Source: an uncultured Pirellulaceae bacterium (GTDB taxonomy: Bacteria; Planctomycetota; Planctomycetia; Pirellulales; Pirellulaceae). Taken from it: a stretch of 33,265 bases of DNA. The stretch is taken from positions 1-33,265 of the forward strand of contig CALFWR010000103.1 in NCBI GenBank assembly GCA_937928555.1. The letters are read 5' to 3'. Shown piece by piece: positions 1-8,221 of this stretch (the stretch's first letter is position 1; each line of letters begins with the position of its first letter). A program made the position numbers and the translations under genes. Below the pieces are notes generated by a model. That model saw only the letters and a list, made by a program, of their open reading frames with translations. It had not been told where the DNA came from and did not search any database.

Positions 1-104
1 ACCGATTCCAATTCAGCGGTCGGAATATTGGTGCGCTTTTCGTCCGAGTGCGTTAGCGTGGTGATCTTTTTTTTCTTGGCGGCTTTTGATTTCTTTTTGG
101 CCAT
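1..104 (-). CDS. Type III-like DNA methyltransferase (Mod), N-terminal fragment
   Basis: Only the first 34 codons are inside the window; the gene runs off the left edge. It starts at the ATG whose complement is CAT at 102-104. The N-terminus is lysine-rich (MAKKKSKAAKKKK) and is followed by THSDEKRTNIPTAELES. From memory, a 'basic tail, then R-x-NIPTAE' start is typical of the large site-specific adenine methyltransferases that pair with type III-like Res proteins. No catalytic motif (DPPY or FxGxG) is visible because the rest is missing. The assignment rests on this short match plus the Res gene upstream on the same strand. If right, the enzyme methylates the recognition site and protects host DNA from the Res subunit. 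Reading the sequence to the left would settle it. Confidence 0.6.
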   Translation of the reverse strand, partial: MAKKKSKAAKKKKITTLTHSDEKRTNIPTAELES

Positions 105-116
105 GGTTTCTCAGTT

Positions 117-201
117 TCTTTGTTTTCAACCACCAATGGACGCGAAGACACACTAATGTCATGCTCACGAAATTCGTGTTCATCTGTGTTCATTGGTGGT
201 T
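117..201. repeat. Direct repeat copy 1, with internal inverted repeat, downstream of the GxxExxY gene
   Basis: Positions 117-174 match 581-638 at 52 of 58 bases; the first 25 are identical. Within this copy AACCACCAATG (128-138) is the inverse of CATTGGTGGTT (191-201), giving 11-bp arms around a 52-nt loop. The repeat fills the gap between the GxxExxY stop and the Mod start. The pattern resembles 'CACGAATG/CATTCGTG'-style repeats that I recall seeing next to GxxExxY genes in many genomes. Confidence 0.75.
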
Positions 202-573
202 CTATAATGCGACTCGTTTCCATTCGAGCTTGGCATGTTTGAAGTTGATCAACAGTCCAACTTTCAAGCCGGTGATTTTCAGGTAATTTAGCATTTGCCC
301 AACTTCATGGTCAGTGATGCGCGGAATCGTTTTTGTGTCGACGATGACTTGATCAAAACAGATTAAGTCAGGGATGTATTTGCCGAGTTCGACTGTTTTG
401 TAGGTGACAGGAAACGTAGGCTGTTGGACGAAGGGGATACTTGGACATTTGAATTCGACAACTAATCCATTTTCGTAGATCTTTTCGTGCAGACCGTGCC
501 CAACGGCGTTGAGAACTTCCATGGCACAGCCGACTATGCGATGGCATTCTTGTTTTAGGATTAATTCAGTCAT
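202..573 (-). CDS. GxxExxY family protein (PDDEXK-like)
   Basis: A 124-aa protein starting at the ATG complementary to 571-573 (MTELILKQECHRIVG). An in-frame start at 630 exists, but it would translate the flanking repeat, so I prefer 573. The family signature G-x-x-E-x-x-Y is present as GLHEKIY, followed by ENGLVVEF. A nuclease-like core follows: YIPDLICFDQVIVDTKTI, then GQMLNYLKITGLKVGLLINF, which is a strong family match. The core residue that is usually Glu in ELK/EIK is Asp here (DTK), so the site may be altered. The family belongs to the PD-(D/E)XK fold, but its function is poorly known. The gene lies between the two RM parts and is bracketed by direct repeats, suggesting it entered as a cassette. 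Confidence 0.85.
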   Translation of the reverse strand: MTELILKQECHRIVGCAMEVLNAVGHGLHEKIYENGLVVEFKCPSIPFVQQPTFPVTYKTVELGKYIPDLICFDQVIVDTKTIPRITDHEVGQMLNYLKITGLKVGLLINFKHAKLEWKRVAL

Positions 574-580
574 GTTTGGG

Positions 581-647
581 TCTTTGTTTTCAACCACCAA
601 TGGACACCAATACACACGAATGTCATGCACCCGAAATTTTGTGGTTG
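581..647. repeat. Direct repeat copy 2, upstream of the GxxExxY gene
   Basis: Partner of 117-174, offset 464 bp. It also has weak internal symmetry: CAACCAC at 591-597 against GTGGTTG at 641-647. It lies just upstream of the chosen GxxExxY start and reads into the longer, rejected N-terminus. Confidence 0.75.
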
Positions 648-1287
648 TATTTCTGAAGGAGCGTGAAAATCCGCTGCCAAACTCAGCGGTCAGTTAGTTC
701 GACAGTGTCACGCCAATTCGGTCTCTCTGCCGACAGCGCCGACACTTTTCCGGTGGGCGAATTCTCGTAACACCGTTGCGACTGTCCTGTCAAAGGCGTG
801 TCCGGATAGCGGAAACTGAAGGCATTTGCACTTCTAGCCGGCCATAATGGCCGGGTTCGTGTCCGGTTAGGACGCGTTTGCTGTATGTCTTGTAAGGAAA
901 CGGACATTCCCAAACAAAGAATGTCGGGATTTTGACAACTGGGCCGAATCGTGCTTTGATCCCGCCATGATGTCGGGGTAAATGTCCGGATAGCGAAAAA
1001 AGCTGCGTTTAGCGGATTTTTCCCGACTTGGTAGCCGGAACGAGCTTGGTTTTTGCGTATTACCTGCGTTTTGGCTGTTTCGGCCGGAGTAATGACCGGA
1101 TGGCCCAAAATGGACGAAAGCATGCTTTTATCCGGCCACCGTGGCCGGATTAGTGGCCGGATAGCCAAAACGATCAATAAAAATGAGCCTATCCGGCCAC
1201 AATGGCCGGATTTATGGCCGAATAGCAGTAGAAAACCGCTCAACTTAACCAGATACCGACAACGTCTAGGAATATGGCAGTTTTGGC
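648..1287. repeat. Degenerate ~61-bp-period tandem array with GGCCGGAT palindromes; no gene seen
   Basis: A TCCGGATAGC-like motif recurs at 801, 862, 924, 985, 1034, 1095, 1156 and 1217. The spacings are 61, 62, 61, 49, 61, 61 and 61 bp. The last two units are best preserved. Each has a palindrome: 1130-1150 (10-bp arms, 1-nt centre) and 1191-1211 (9-bp arms, 3-nt centre). Each palindrome is followed by a third TGGCCGGAT-like half. Older units agree at about 18 of 24 core bases. A 202-codon minus-strand frame is open through it, but 61 is not a multiple of three and the translation shows no family, so I do not call it a gene. The segment separates the GxxExxY gene from the deaminase-ATPase gene. 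Confidence 0.7.
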
Positions 1288-2781
1288 TCATTTGACGACG
1301 TACTCCTGTGACGGTCCTGCACCAATGGATTGCGCTAACCCCAATTTGACAAAACGGTTTAGGTGTCGACGTGCCGTCCGATCACTGACACCCTGCGACT
1401 CCATGTATTGCGCTGAAGTACACCGACCGTTCTTTGACAGCCAAGTCCAGCCACTCTGTTCAGTCGTGCTCAACTGCGCAAAAGTTTCATTTGCGAGATT
1501 GCTAATCGCCCCTTCACCAGATAAAAAAACCGAAAGCACGAGGTACGGGTTGTTCCACGAAAAGCGTGGTAACGGTAGCCCCGCCTCTTTCGCTTTCAGC
1601 CGTAGCGACTTCAAACCCAATCCGCGTTCTTCAGCCAGTCGCAGTTTTGAAAACACAAAATGCATGACCGGATTGCGGCTGAGCATGGGAGCGGTGAAGT
1701 CTTGCATTTGCTCCAAGGTGATAGGGAGAACGGGTTCGCCAGGACTATGGATCTCAATCCGCGATGGATAAACCATCAGTTGGCATTTCGCTTGTTCCAA
1801 GTCGTAGTCGCGATGGACAATTGCGTTGACGAGTCCTTCTCGCACGAGCGTAAAAATCACGTCATTCTTGTCTTTGCGGACAGCGTCAGAGCGGTCCATG
1901 ATGTTGGGTAGCTTGTCTCGCAACCACGCCATCGCGAGTTCTGGAACCATCGACTGCGGCCCGTCAAAGTCTTTGCTTTCTTCGGTTCCATCGGCATAGT
2001 GAATCGTGGCCAACACCGCCGCCTGCGGGGTGGAATCGCGCGGACTGGTCGCGAAAAGGACGTTTCCAAATCCAGAGGGCGTAAGCGCGTTACCTTCGGC
2101 GACCGCCAAACCTTGCCGCTGGAGCAAACTGTGGAATTCGTCGGATCCAATCGCTGCGGTGATCCCCGCTCGATCCCGATAAACCTCAAGGCTTTCGGTT
2201 GACAAATTGGCCCAATCTAATGCCGGTCGGGCATGTTCCAGTTGAGAAAGCGCAGTTTCTTCTTTCGCCTGTTCTTCTTCTGCTCGACTCAAAGCTTGCA
2301 CTAGGAAGTCGGCATTTTCTGCTCGGATGATTTCCTGCAAATCACGATCGAACATGTGGACCGTGACGCCGTTGTCTTGAAGAAACTTGATCCCTTTTCT
2401 ATCGACCGTCGGATCAGGATCTTCAATGCCGATCCAGACTTCTTTAATTCGGGCCAATACAATTCTTTCTGCACACCCAAGTTTCGGATGTTTGCGAGCA
2501 CCGGGTGCGCAGGGTTCGAGCGTGGCAAACAGAATGCAATCTTGCAAAAGACGGTCTCTATGTTTGCGTTCGAGCAGCGTAAATTCGGCGTGATCGCCCT
2601 CTCTGAGTTCACCTCGATGGGCTTTCATGATGCGATCGTAACCGGGGGATTCGTCGGCGATATTAACAAGGATTGCCCCGACTTTCGGTGAAACTTTGTC
2701 GTCATCCCGTCCTTCAGGGATGGACTTCTTCATTTCTTCGATGGCCAGTTCCATCATGGCGCGCGGGTCAAAATTGGCCAT
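1288..2781 (-). CDS. RibD-like deaminase / RecG-C-like ATPase / winged-helix fusion protein in RM locus
   Basis: A 497-aa protein. A purine-rich ribosome site (GGAAGGAA) lies just before its ATG. Residues about 1-160 resemble the zinc deaminase domain of RibD: H64-A-E66, then P90-C91 and C103 as metal ligands. The tail D-P-D-P-x-V-x-x-K-G-I-x-x-L resembles the RibD segment. Residues about 205-420 match the COG2865-type ATP-binding proteins related to the RecG C-terminus: REGLVNAIVHRDY at 314-326 with E315 and N319, then SPGEPVLP. Residues about 433-497 form a winged-helix-like end (SDRTARRHLNRFVKLGL). ATP-binding proteins of this class often accompany restriction genes. The N-terminal deaminase is the unusual part. 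It could act on nucleotides or DNA during phage attack, or be a sensor; the substrate cannot be read from the sequence. It is not an ordinary RibD, since no reductase domain follows. Confidence 0.8.
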   Translation of the reverse strand: MANFDPRAMMELAIEEMKKSIPEGRDDDKVSPKVGAILVNIADESPGYDRIMKAHRGELREGDHAEFTLLERKHRDRLLQDCILFATLEPCAPGARKHPKLGCAERIVLARIKEVWIGIEDPDPTVDRKGIKFLQDNGVTVHMFDRDLQEIIRAENADFLVQALSRAEEEQAKEETALSQLEHARPALDWANLSTESLEVYRDRAGITAAIGSDEFHSLLQRQGLAVAEGNALTPSGFGNVLFATSPRDSTPQAAVLATIHYADGTEESKDFDGPQSMVPELAMAWLRDKLPNIMDRSDAVRKDKNDVIFTLVREGLVNAIVHRDYDLEQAKCQLMVYPSRIEIHSPGEPVLPITLEQMQDFTAPMLSRNPVMHFVFSKLRLAEERGLGLKSLRLKAKEAGLPLPRFSWNNPYLVLSVFLSGEGAISNLANETFAQLSTTEQSGWTWLSKNGRCTSAQYMESQGVSDRTARRHLNRFVKLGLAQSIGAGPSQEYVVK

Positions 2782-2878
2782 TGTCGTTCCTTCCGTTAGT
2801 CATCCCCGCTGAGCCAACGAGAACATGCGGCAAGCAAATCCAAACTAGATTGGAGTTGTTTTTCAAAGTGCTTTTGTC

Positions 2879-2907
2879 CAATTTTCTTGACAGTGTCAAG
2901 AAAATTG
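2879..2907. promoter_or_regulatory. 29-nt near-perfect palindrome between res and the deaminase-ATPase gene
   Basis: CAATTTTCTTGACA and its exact complement flank a single G (14-bp arms). It lies 16 bases past the res stop and about 100 bases before the next start on the minus strand. There is no T-run on either side, so it does not look like a normal intrinsic terminator. The core GACAGTGTCA also occurs at 701-710, upstream of the GxxExxY gene. An operator for a dimeric regulator is possible. Confidence 0.5.
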
Positions 2908-2922
2908 ACAGTCCTATACCGC

Positions 2923-5900
2923 TCATGCTGTGGCCTCTTTTTTGGCAGTTGCAGCGGCCGCGATCATCTCGTTGAACTTGCTCTCAATTTTGGCCTCGAA
3001 GTCGGTCTGCATTTCCCAAACGTCTGTGAATTCCGCGAACGCCCAACGGCCTGCGGTTTTCAAATTGTTCACGCCCGGAATCCAGTAGGCGTCCATCGTG
3101 CCTTTCTTTTCTTTGGCATCTTCTCGGCGGTAGCCTTTGACTTCCACGATCAAGTTCAAAAGATCGTCTTCGCCGTGTCCATCATCGACCAAAACGATGA
3201 AGTCAGGGCGATAGTTGCGAGTCTCGCTGCCGAAGCGATAGGGCACTTCTAAACCAAGGTTATGGTTCTTGACGTAGGCTTTGACCTTTGGATGCTTTTC
3301 GGCCACGCGGCAAAATTCGCCTTCCCAGTCGCTGTCTAGGATCACCCAGTTAATGTGGCAGCGGCGAGAGTCAGTTTCGTAACGGTCTTCAACGGACGTG
3401 TTGAAGTTGACATGCGCGGTCGAGCCGATGGGATTGTACGGATCAAGGATCGCTTTGATGGGAGTATCTCCCACCATTTCTTCCACGATGCCGCGCGTGA
3501 TTTTATTGCAGGCAAGGTCGGCCAGCATTTTATATTTCAATTGGGCTGGGTAGGTGCCGCCTTTGCATACTAAAGAGCTATCCATCCAATGTCGGGCGAT
3601 GCGTTTCAGTTGCCCGAACAAATGCAGTTTTGGTTCTTCGCCGTGGTCTCGCCATTTGGTTAACACCAGATGCGATGTTAATTCGTAGAGGACTTGCGAT
3701 GGCCGCACGTCGCCCGTGTGAGCCAACGTCAGGTCAACTTGTTTACCAATGATGCCGCTGTTCTGAGTTTCCGTTGCGCCGATTAAGTCAGGAGTAAGCT
3801 CCAGAACGTGGTCTTCGTTAAATTTGGCGGAAAGCCGTTGCTCGGGTAGTTCAACTCGGTAACCCGCAACCCGCGGGAACCGGATCTCTAAATCGTCACG
3901 TTCCGGACGGACGGCTTTGACGGAAATGGTTTTCCGTGGCGGTTGTGGCTTGGAGACGACAGGCTTGGCAGTAAAGTCAAAGGGAATCCCGAGGACGTCG
4001 GCGTATTCGACATTGAATCGCGCGTTTTCGTTCAGGTCATAGGATTGACGACGCAAGGCGCGACCGATGACTTGTTCACATAGCAGTTGTGTACCGAAAG
4101 CACGGACGCCCAATACATGCGTGACGTTGTTGGCATCCCAGCCTTCGGTCAGCATGGATACCGAAACGACACAGCGGATCTGTTCGCCAAGTTTTCCTTC
4201 TTTGCCAACGGTGTTCATGACTTCGCGCAGTAAATCTTGATCGGTGATGTTCTGAGCGCCGGTCACATCACCACGTTCGATCATGTCGCGACGAAATCGT
4301 TCAATCTCGGGTCCGGCCATCGCGCGAAAGTTTTTGTCGAGTGCTTCTCCAGATTCCAATTGGTTGCTGTCGATTAGGAGCGTATTGGGACGTCCAAGTT
4401 GGTTGCCGTGGGTGTCATGGTTGCGGAACAGCGGCATGCGTCCTTCCACCAGTTGTGTACTGCCGTCAGTGTTGGCGCGCTCGAATCCTGAAATGAAGTC
4501 GTAAACAAGTTTCGATGTGGAGGTGTTATTGCAAACAAGGATGAAACAGGGCGGGACCTTTTCACCGCTTTCTTGCCACAAGTTAAAAGTTTGCTCGTAA
4601 TGTCCATAGAGTGCTTCCAGCGCCGTGATCAGCGGCGCTGGAATGGATAGCGGATCGAGAACGGCTGCTTTGCCACGTCCTTTTTTTGGCATCTTGGTTC
4701 GAATGTGTTCCCAGAGGTTTCGATACATCGGCATTTCGTCGCCGCCGGGAAGGTTGTCCGCAACGGGGACGCGCGGAAGTTTTACGATGCCGCATTCAAT
4801 TGCGTCCATCAACGAGAAGTCGCTCATCGTCCACGGGAACAAGGTCCCTTCGGCATAGCCGCTGCCGCTAAGAAAGAACGGCGTGGCGGAGAGATCAATG
4901 ACTCGGTTGATACCGATCTTGCGTTTAACGGCCTCAAGACCGTTGATCCAAAGACGTGCAGCCTCCTTGTTGGCGTCGGCTTCTTTCTTGGCGTCCCCTT
5001 TGAGGTCGCCTTCGTCGTTTAGCTCTTCCGGTTTTTCTCGGTAGCAGTGGTGTGCCTCGTCGTTGAGGATCATCACGTTCTTGATTGCCATCAGGTCGGG
5101 GATGACGCGCTGAAGCATCTGGCCTTCGGTCTCAAGCGTATTGAGCGGATCGCCGCGACCTTGAAGCAACGCCCGATTGCCCTTGGATAGCTCCATTCGT
5201 TCACGCAGTTTAAAGGCGTGATAGTTGGTGATTACGATTTTCGCTTTGCCGAGTTCAGGAACCATGTCGCCGGGGACAAGCTCACGCGTTTTGAAGTAGC
5301 TGTCTGGGTCGTTGGGCTGGAGGACTCGCAACCGATCTTTAATGGTTAGCCCCGGCGCAACGATCAAGAAGCCACGCGTGAACTTTTTACTGTTGGGGCG
5401 GCGGGCCGCGTTGATGGTTTGCCAAGCGATTAACATCGCCATGACCGTTGTCTTGCCTGCTCCCGTGGCAAGTTTGAGCGCCAGTCGCATGAGCTCTGGG
5501 TTGGCGTCGTTGTTGGCGTTTGCCAGATGATTGACGAAACGCTTGCCAGCCTTGGAGTTGGGAGCGACCTCGGTAAGCCAGATGGCTGTTTCAACGGCTT
5601 CGACTTGGCAGAAGAATGGACGAATGCCACTGAATTCATGATTTCGCCAATGGTCAAGCAGTCGTGCTGTTTCTGGCGTCACTTGCCAAGCGGACTTCGG
5701 AAGGTTCCTCCAAGTATCAATGAAGGTACGAAGCTCATTGATGATCGGGGCTTGGTCGTATTGCTGCTGAGCAGTTGAAATCCCTTTGCCTTCATCGAAG
5801 ACCATTTCGGCTTGCTGTTCAGCCTTCTTAGCCTTCTTCCGTTTGCGGGGTTTGGGGATTGGCGTGATGAAGTCAGCGCGACGGCGGTTTTCGACGATCT

Positions 5901-5994
5901 TCTGAGTTGGTTGTCCTTCAACGAGCTCCCAGTGTTTTGCAGGATACTCGTATGGACTGTTCAGAATCGGCTGTTCGAAAAATGGGTTTTCCAT
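2923..5994 (-). CDS. Type III-like restriction enzyme, Res subunit (helicase plus PDDEXK endonuclease)
   Basis: A 1023-aa protein, full length for the family of large Res proteins that begin MENPFFEQPILNSPYEYP. Superfamily 2 helicase motifs are intact: Walker A ATGAGKT (176-182), DEAH (312-315), SATP (369-372), a GWD-containing stretch SMLTEGWDANNV (613-624) and motif VI QVIGRALR (641-648). The C-terminus has a PD-(D/E)XK nuclease core: YRPDFIVLV with P930-D931, then IVEVKG with E951-V-K953. It should translocate on DNA using ATP and cut unmodified sites with its Mod partner, whose start is at 1-104. No clear ribosome site precedes the ATG. The order res, ATPase, GxxExxY, mod is unlike the compact mod-res pair of classical type III systems. 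Confidence 0.93.
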   Translation of the reverse strand: MENPFFEQPILNSPYEYPAKHWELVEGQPTQKIVENRRRADFITPIPKPRKRKKAKKAEQQAEMVFDEGKGISTAQQQYDQAPIINELRTFIDTWRNLPKSAWQVTPETARLLDHWRNHEFSGIRPFFCQVEAVETAIWLTEVAPNSKAGKRFVNHLANANNDANPELMRLALKLATGAGKTTVMAMLIAWQTINAARRPNSKKFTRGFLIVAPGLTIKDRLRVLQPNDPDSYFKTRELVPGDMVPELGKAKIVITNYHAFKLRERMELSKGNRALLQGRGDPLNTLETEGQMLQRVIPDLMAIKNVMILNDEAHHCYREKPEELNDEGDLKGDAKKEADANKEAARLWINGLEAVKRKIGINRVIDLSATPFFLSGSGYAEGTLFPWTMSDFSLMDAIECGIVKLPRVPVADNLPGGDEMPMYRNLWEHIRTKMPKKGRGKAAVLDPLSIPAPLITALEALYGHYEQTFNLWQESGEKVPPCFILVCNNTSTSKLVYDFISGFERANTDGSTQLVEGRMPLFRNHDTHGNQLGRPNTLLIDSNQLESGEALDKNFRAMAGPEIERFRRDMIERGDVTGAQNITDQDLLREVMNTVGKEGKLGEQIRCVVSVSMLTEGWDANNVTHVLGVRAFGTQLLCEQVIGRALRRQSYDLNENARFNVEYADVLGIPFDFTAKPVVSKPQPPRKTISVKAVRPERDDLEIRFPRVAGYRVELPEQRLSAKFNEDHVLELTPDLIGATETQNSGIIGKQVDLTLAHTGDVRPSQVLYELTSHLVLTKWRDHGEEPKLHLFGQLKRIARHWMDSSLVCKGGTYPAQLKYKMLADLACNKITRGIVEEMVGDTPIKAILDPYNPIGSTAHVNFNTSVEDRYETDSRRCHINWVILDSDWEGEFCRVAEKHPKVKAYVKNHNLGLEVPYRFGSETRNYRPDFIVLVDDGHGEDDLLNLIVEVKGYRREDAKEKKGTMDAYWIPGVNNLKTAGRWAFAEFTDVWEMQTDFEAKIESKFNEMIAAAATAKKEATA

Positions 5995-6110
5995 GCAATA
6001 AGTCGTTAAAAAAGGCTGGCTTAATCGAAATAGAGACCGCGTTCGCCAGCCAATGGAAGCTTTGGACGAGTGGCAAGTCCACTAATTGTAACGATTCTTA
6101 ACGATGCCTG

Positions 6111-6491
6111 TTAGCCTTTTGACCGATACAAGCTTCTCGATTCCGATTCCGACTCAAGCGTCAATCGACAAAGCAAACGCTCTGCTTTCGGTGGCCCGAT
6201 GGCCAGCTTAACGAGCGCGACGAGTCCCTGTTGAAGCATCATTCCAAGGCCGACTCCTGATACCACGCAAACCGCGCATGCCACCTTGAACAAAACTTCG
6301 GGCGCTCGATCGGCGGGATCTAGCCCCTGAATAATATCCCAAACCATCACGACGAAATAAATAATCACCGCGACTCCCACCAACGTGGCCAGCAGCAAGG
6401 GCCATCTCCACAGATTGTGCCATCGATGAAGCGTTCTCAGGCCATCGATGTACTTTAGATCGGAAGCGGTCAAACGTTCAGGGCTTTGCAT
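6111..6491 (-). CDS. Small membrane protein, unknown function
   Basis: A 126-aa protein starting MQSPERLTASDLKYIDGLRTLHRWHN. I chose the ATG at 6491 because AAAGGTG sits about nine bases upstream; a longer reading from 6689 has no such site. Two hydrophobic segments are visible: WPLLLATLVGVAVIIYFVVM, and VLFKVACAVCVVSGVGLGMM running into a second short hydrophobic run. The tail is charged and serine-rich (ESESESRSLYRSKG). I do not recognise a family. It lies upstream of the restriction genes on the same strand but 116 bases away from res, so an operon with them is only possible. Confidence 0.6.
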   Translation of the reverse strand: MQSPERLTASDLKYIDGLRTLHRWHNLWRWPLLLATLVGVAVIIYFVVMVWDIIQGLDPADRAPEVLFKVACAVCVVSGVGLGMMLQQGLVALVKLAIGPPKAERLLCRLTLESESESRSLYRSKG

Positions 6492-6783
6492 TGGATCACA
6501 CCTTTCAGAGTTTGGTCGCGTTGTGTTCGCCCGGGGCTGTCCAACATTGGTGAAAATCTGGAACAATCTGCCTGCGTTGAGCTCGATAAACGCAACGGCA
6601 AAGTGAGCTGACTTCGTCGCGCCACTGCCAATTCGTTGGCTCCGTCGCGAATTGACCTGCGTCAGGCCATTGCTGCACCGCATTGGCACAATGAAAAGGA
6701 GGCCCGCAACTGGCTTTCACTAAGCTGCCCGAACCGCCATAATGTCGTTGCAGAACGGAATAGCACTACCAACGGATGAACGA
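6492..6783. other. Intergenic region between the small membrane gene and glgC
   Basis: About 290 bases separate these divergent genes and should hold both promoters. An AAGGAGG-like stretch near 6695-6701 sits in a 10-codon frame (6691-6723), which I cannot support as a gene. Nothing else stands out. Confidence 0.4.
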
Positions 6784-8079
6784 ATGAAAAACGCAGTTGC
6801 CCTGATCCTTGGCGGAGGACGAGGAACGCGCCTGGCCCCCCTGACTTCGATTCGATCCAAGCCTGCGGTTCCCCTTGGCGGCATGTACCGCCTGATTGAC
6901 ATTCCGATTTCCAACTGTCTCAATAGTGGTGTGAACCGGATTTTTGTGCTCACGCAGTTCATGTCCGTCAGCCTCCACAATCACCTTAACAACGCCTACC
7001 AGTTTGATAACTTCAGTGGCGGATTTGTGGAACTCCTCGCTGCCCAGGAAACCACCAGTTCGGAATCGGACTGGTACCAGGGGACTGCCGATGCGGTTCG
7101 AAAGAACCTTGTGTACTTCAACCAGTCAGACATCGACTACGTGATCATTCTTTCCGGCGATCAGCTGTACCGGATGGACTACCGCAAACTTGTAGAAACG
7201 CACATCGCCAAAGGCGCCGACGTGACGATCTCCTGCAAGCCCGTCACTCGCGAAGAGGCTCGTGGTTTTGGCGTGATGCAACTGGACGATCATGGTCGCG
7301 TCGTGGGGTTTGTGGAAAAGCCGCAGACCGATCAGGAGATGGATCGTGTTCGCACCGATCCCGACTGGATTCGCACCCAGAACATCGACCCCCAAGGCCG
7401 CGACTGCCTGGCGAGCATGGGCATCTACGTCTTTGGCCGCAAACTGCTCAACGAACTGCTCAAAGGTTCGACCTATGCGGACTTTGGCAAAGAAGTCTTT
7501 CCCAAAGCCATCGAAAACTACAAAGTGTACACGCACCTGTTCGACGGGTACTGGGAAGACATCGGAACCATCCGCTCGTTTTACGAATCGAACCTGAATC
7601 TGGCTTCGGAGAATCCCCAGTTCGACATGGTTAACGGCAGCAACCCCATCTACACGCACGCCCGATTCCTGCCGCCATCAAAAATTGGACAGGCGACGAT
7701 CAACCGCAGCCTGATCGCCAACGGTTGCTCGATCGGTGACGGCGCGGTGATTGAAAACAGCGTGATTGGACTGCGAACTCAAATTGCGCCCAACGTTACG
7801 ATCAAGGATTCGATCATCATGGGCGCCGCCTACTACGACGAAGAACTTCCCACTGAAGTCGATACCGACATTCCTCTGGGGATTGGTGCAGGCACCGTGA
7901 TCGAAGGCTCGATCGTCGATCTGGATTGTCGAATCGGAAACAATGTACGCATCGTCAATGGAAAAAAACGCGACCAGACCGACTTGAGCCACAGTATTTG
8001 CGTGATTCGCGACGGGATCCCGATTGTCGTCAAAAAGTCCATCCTTGCCGATGGCTGGAACCTGGACGAACAGGTTTAG
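6784..8079 (+). CDS. glgC: Glucose-1-phosphate adenylyltransferase (ADP-glucose pyrophosphorylase)
   Basis: It makes ADP-glucose from glucose-1-phosphate and ATP, the committed step of glycogen synthesis in the cytoplasm. The N-terminus has the nucleotidyl-transferase loop LILGGGRGTRLAPLT and SKPAVPLGGMYRLIDIPISN. Further matches are WYQGTADAVRKNL, LSGDQLYRMDYR (catalytic Asp region) and YWEDIGTIRSFYESNL. The C-terminal third is a left-handed beta-helix-like region with hexapeptide-type repeats. Length from this start is 431 aa, normal for bacterial GlgC. Wording such as SNCLNSGVNRIFVLTQF is close to cyanobacterial and plant enzymes. An in-frame ATG at 6742 would add 14 residues; the internal ATG at 6784 fits the usual GlgC start better. 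AMP nucleosidase follows 142 bases later on the same strand. Confidence 0.95.
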   Translation: MKNAVALILGGGRGTRLAPLTSIRSKPAVPLGGMYRLIDIPISNCLNSGVNRIFVLTQFMSVSLHNHLNNAYQFDNFSGGFVELLAAQETTSSESDWYQGTADAVRKNLVYFNQSDIDYVIILSGDQLYRMDYRKLVETHIAKGADVTISCKPVTREEARGFGVMQLDDHGRVVGFVEKPQTDQEMDRVRTDPDWIRTQNIDPQGRDCLASMGIYVFGRKLLNELLKGSTYADFGKEVFPKAIENYKVYTHLFDGYWEDIGTIRSFYESNLNLASENPQFDMVNGSNPIYTHARFLPPSKIGQATINRSLIANGCSIGDGAVIENSVIGLRTQIAPNVTIKDSIIMGAAYYDEELPTEVDTDIPLGIGAGTVIEGSIVDLDCRIGNNVRIVNGKKRDQTDLSHSICVIRDGIPIVVKKSILADGWNLDEQV

Positions 8080-8221
8080 GTCCTTCACAACCGAAACTTC
8101 TCTGAGAGCGCGATAAGCGCGATAATGGTGAAAAAGCGATGGGCTGATCGAGCGGCTTGTTCGGCCGTGGTAAACTGGGTGCGACCGACGCCGCCCCACT
8201 CATATCTCTCAGCGACAACCC

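Noticed and set aside
780..1230. Possible CRISPR array because of the 61-bp period
   Set aside because: Units agree at only about 75% in their best 24 bases, have internal palindromes and no constant repeat boundary; no cas gene is in the window.
683..1291. 202-codon minus-strand frame across the 61-bp array
   Set aside because: It translates repeats whose period is not a multiple of three, has no recognisable family, and has unusual composition (many Arg, Pro, Trp and Ser).
6691..6723. Ten-codon frame with AAGGAGG-like bases upstream of glgC
   Set aside because: The purine stretch lies inside the frame, not before a start codon, and nothing else supports a leader peptide.
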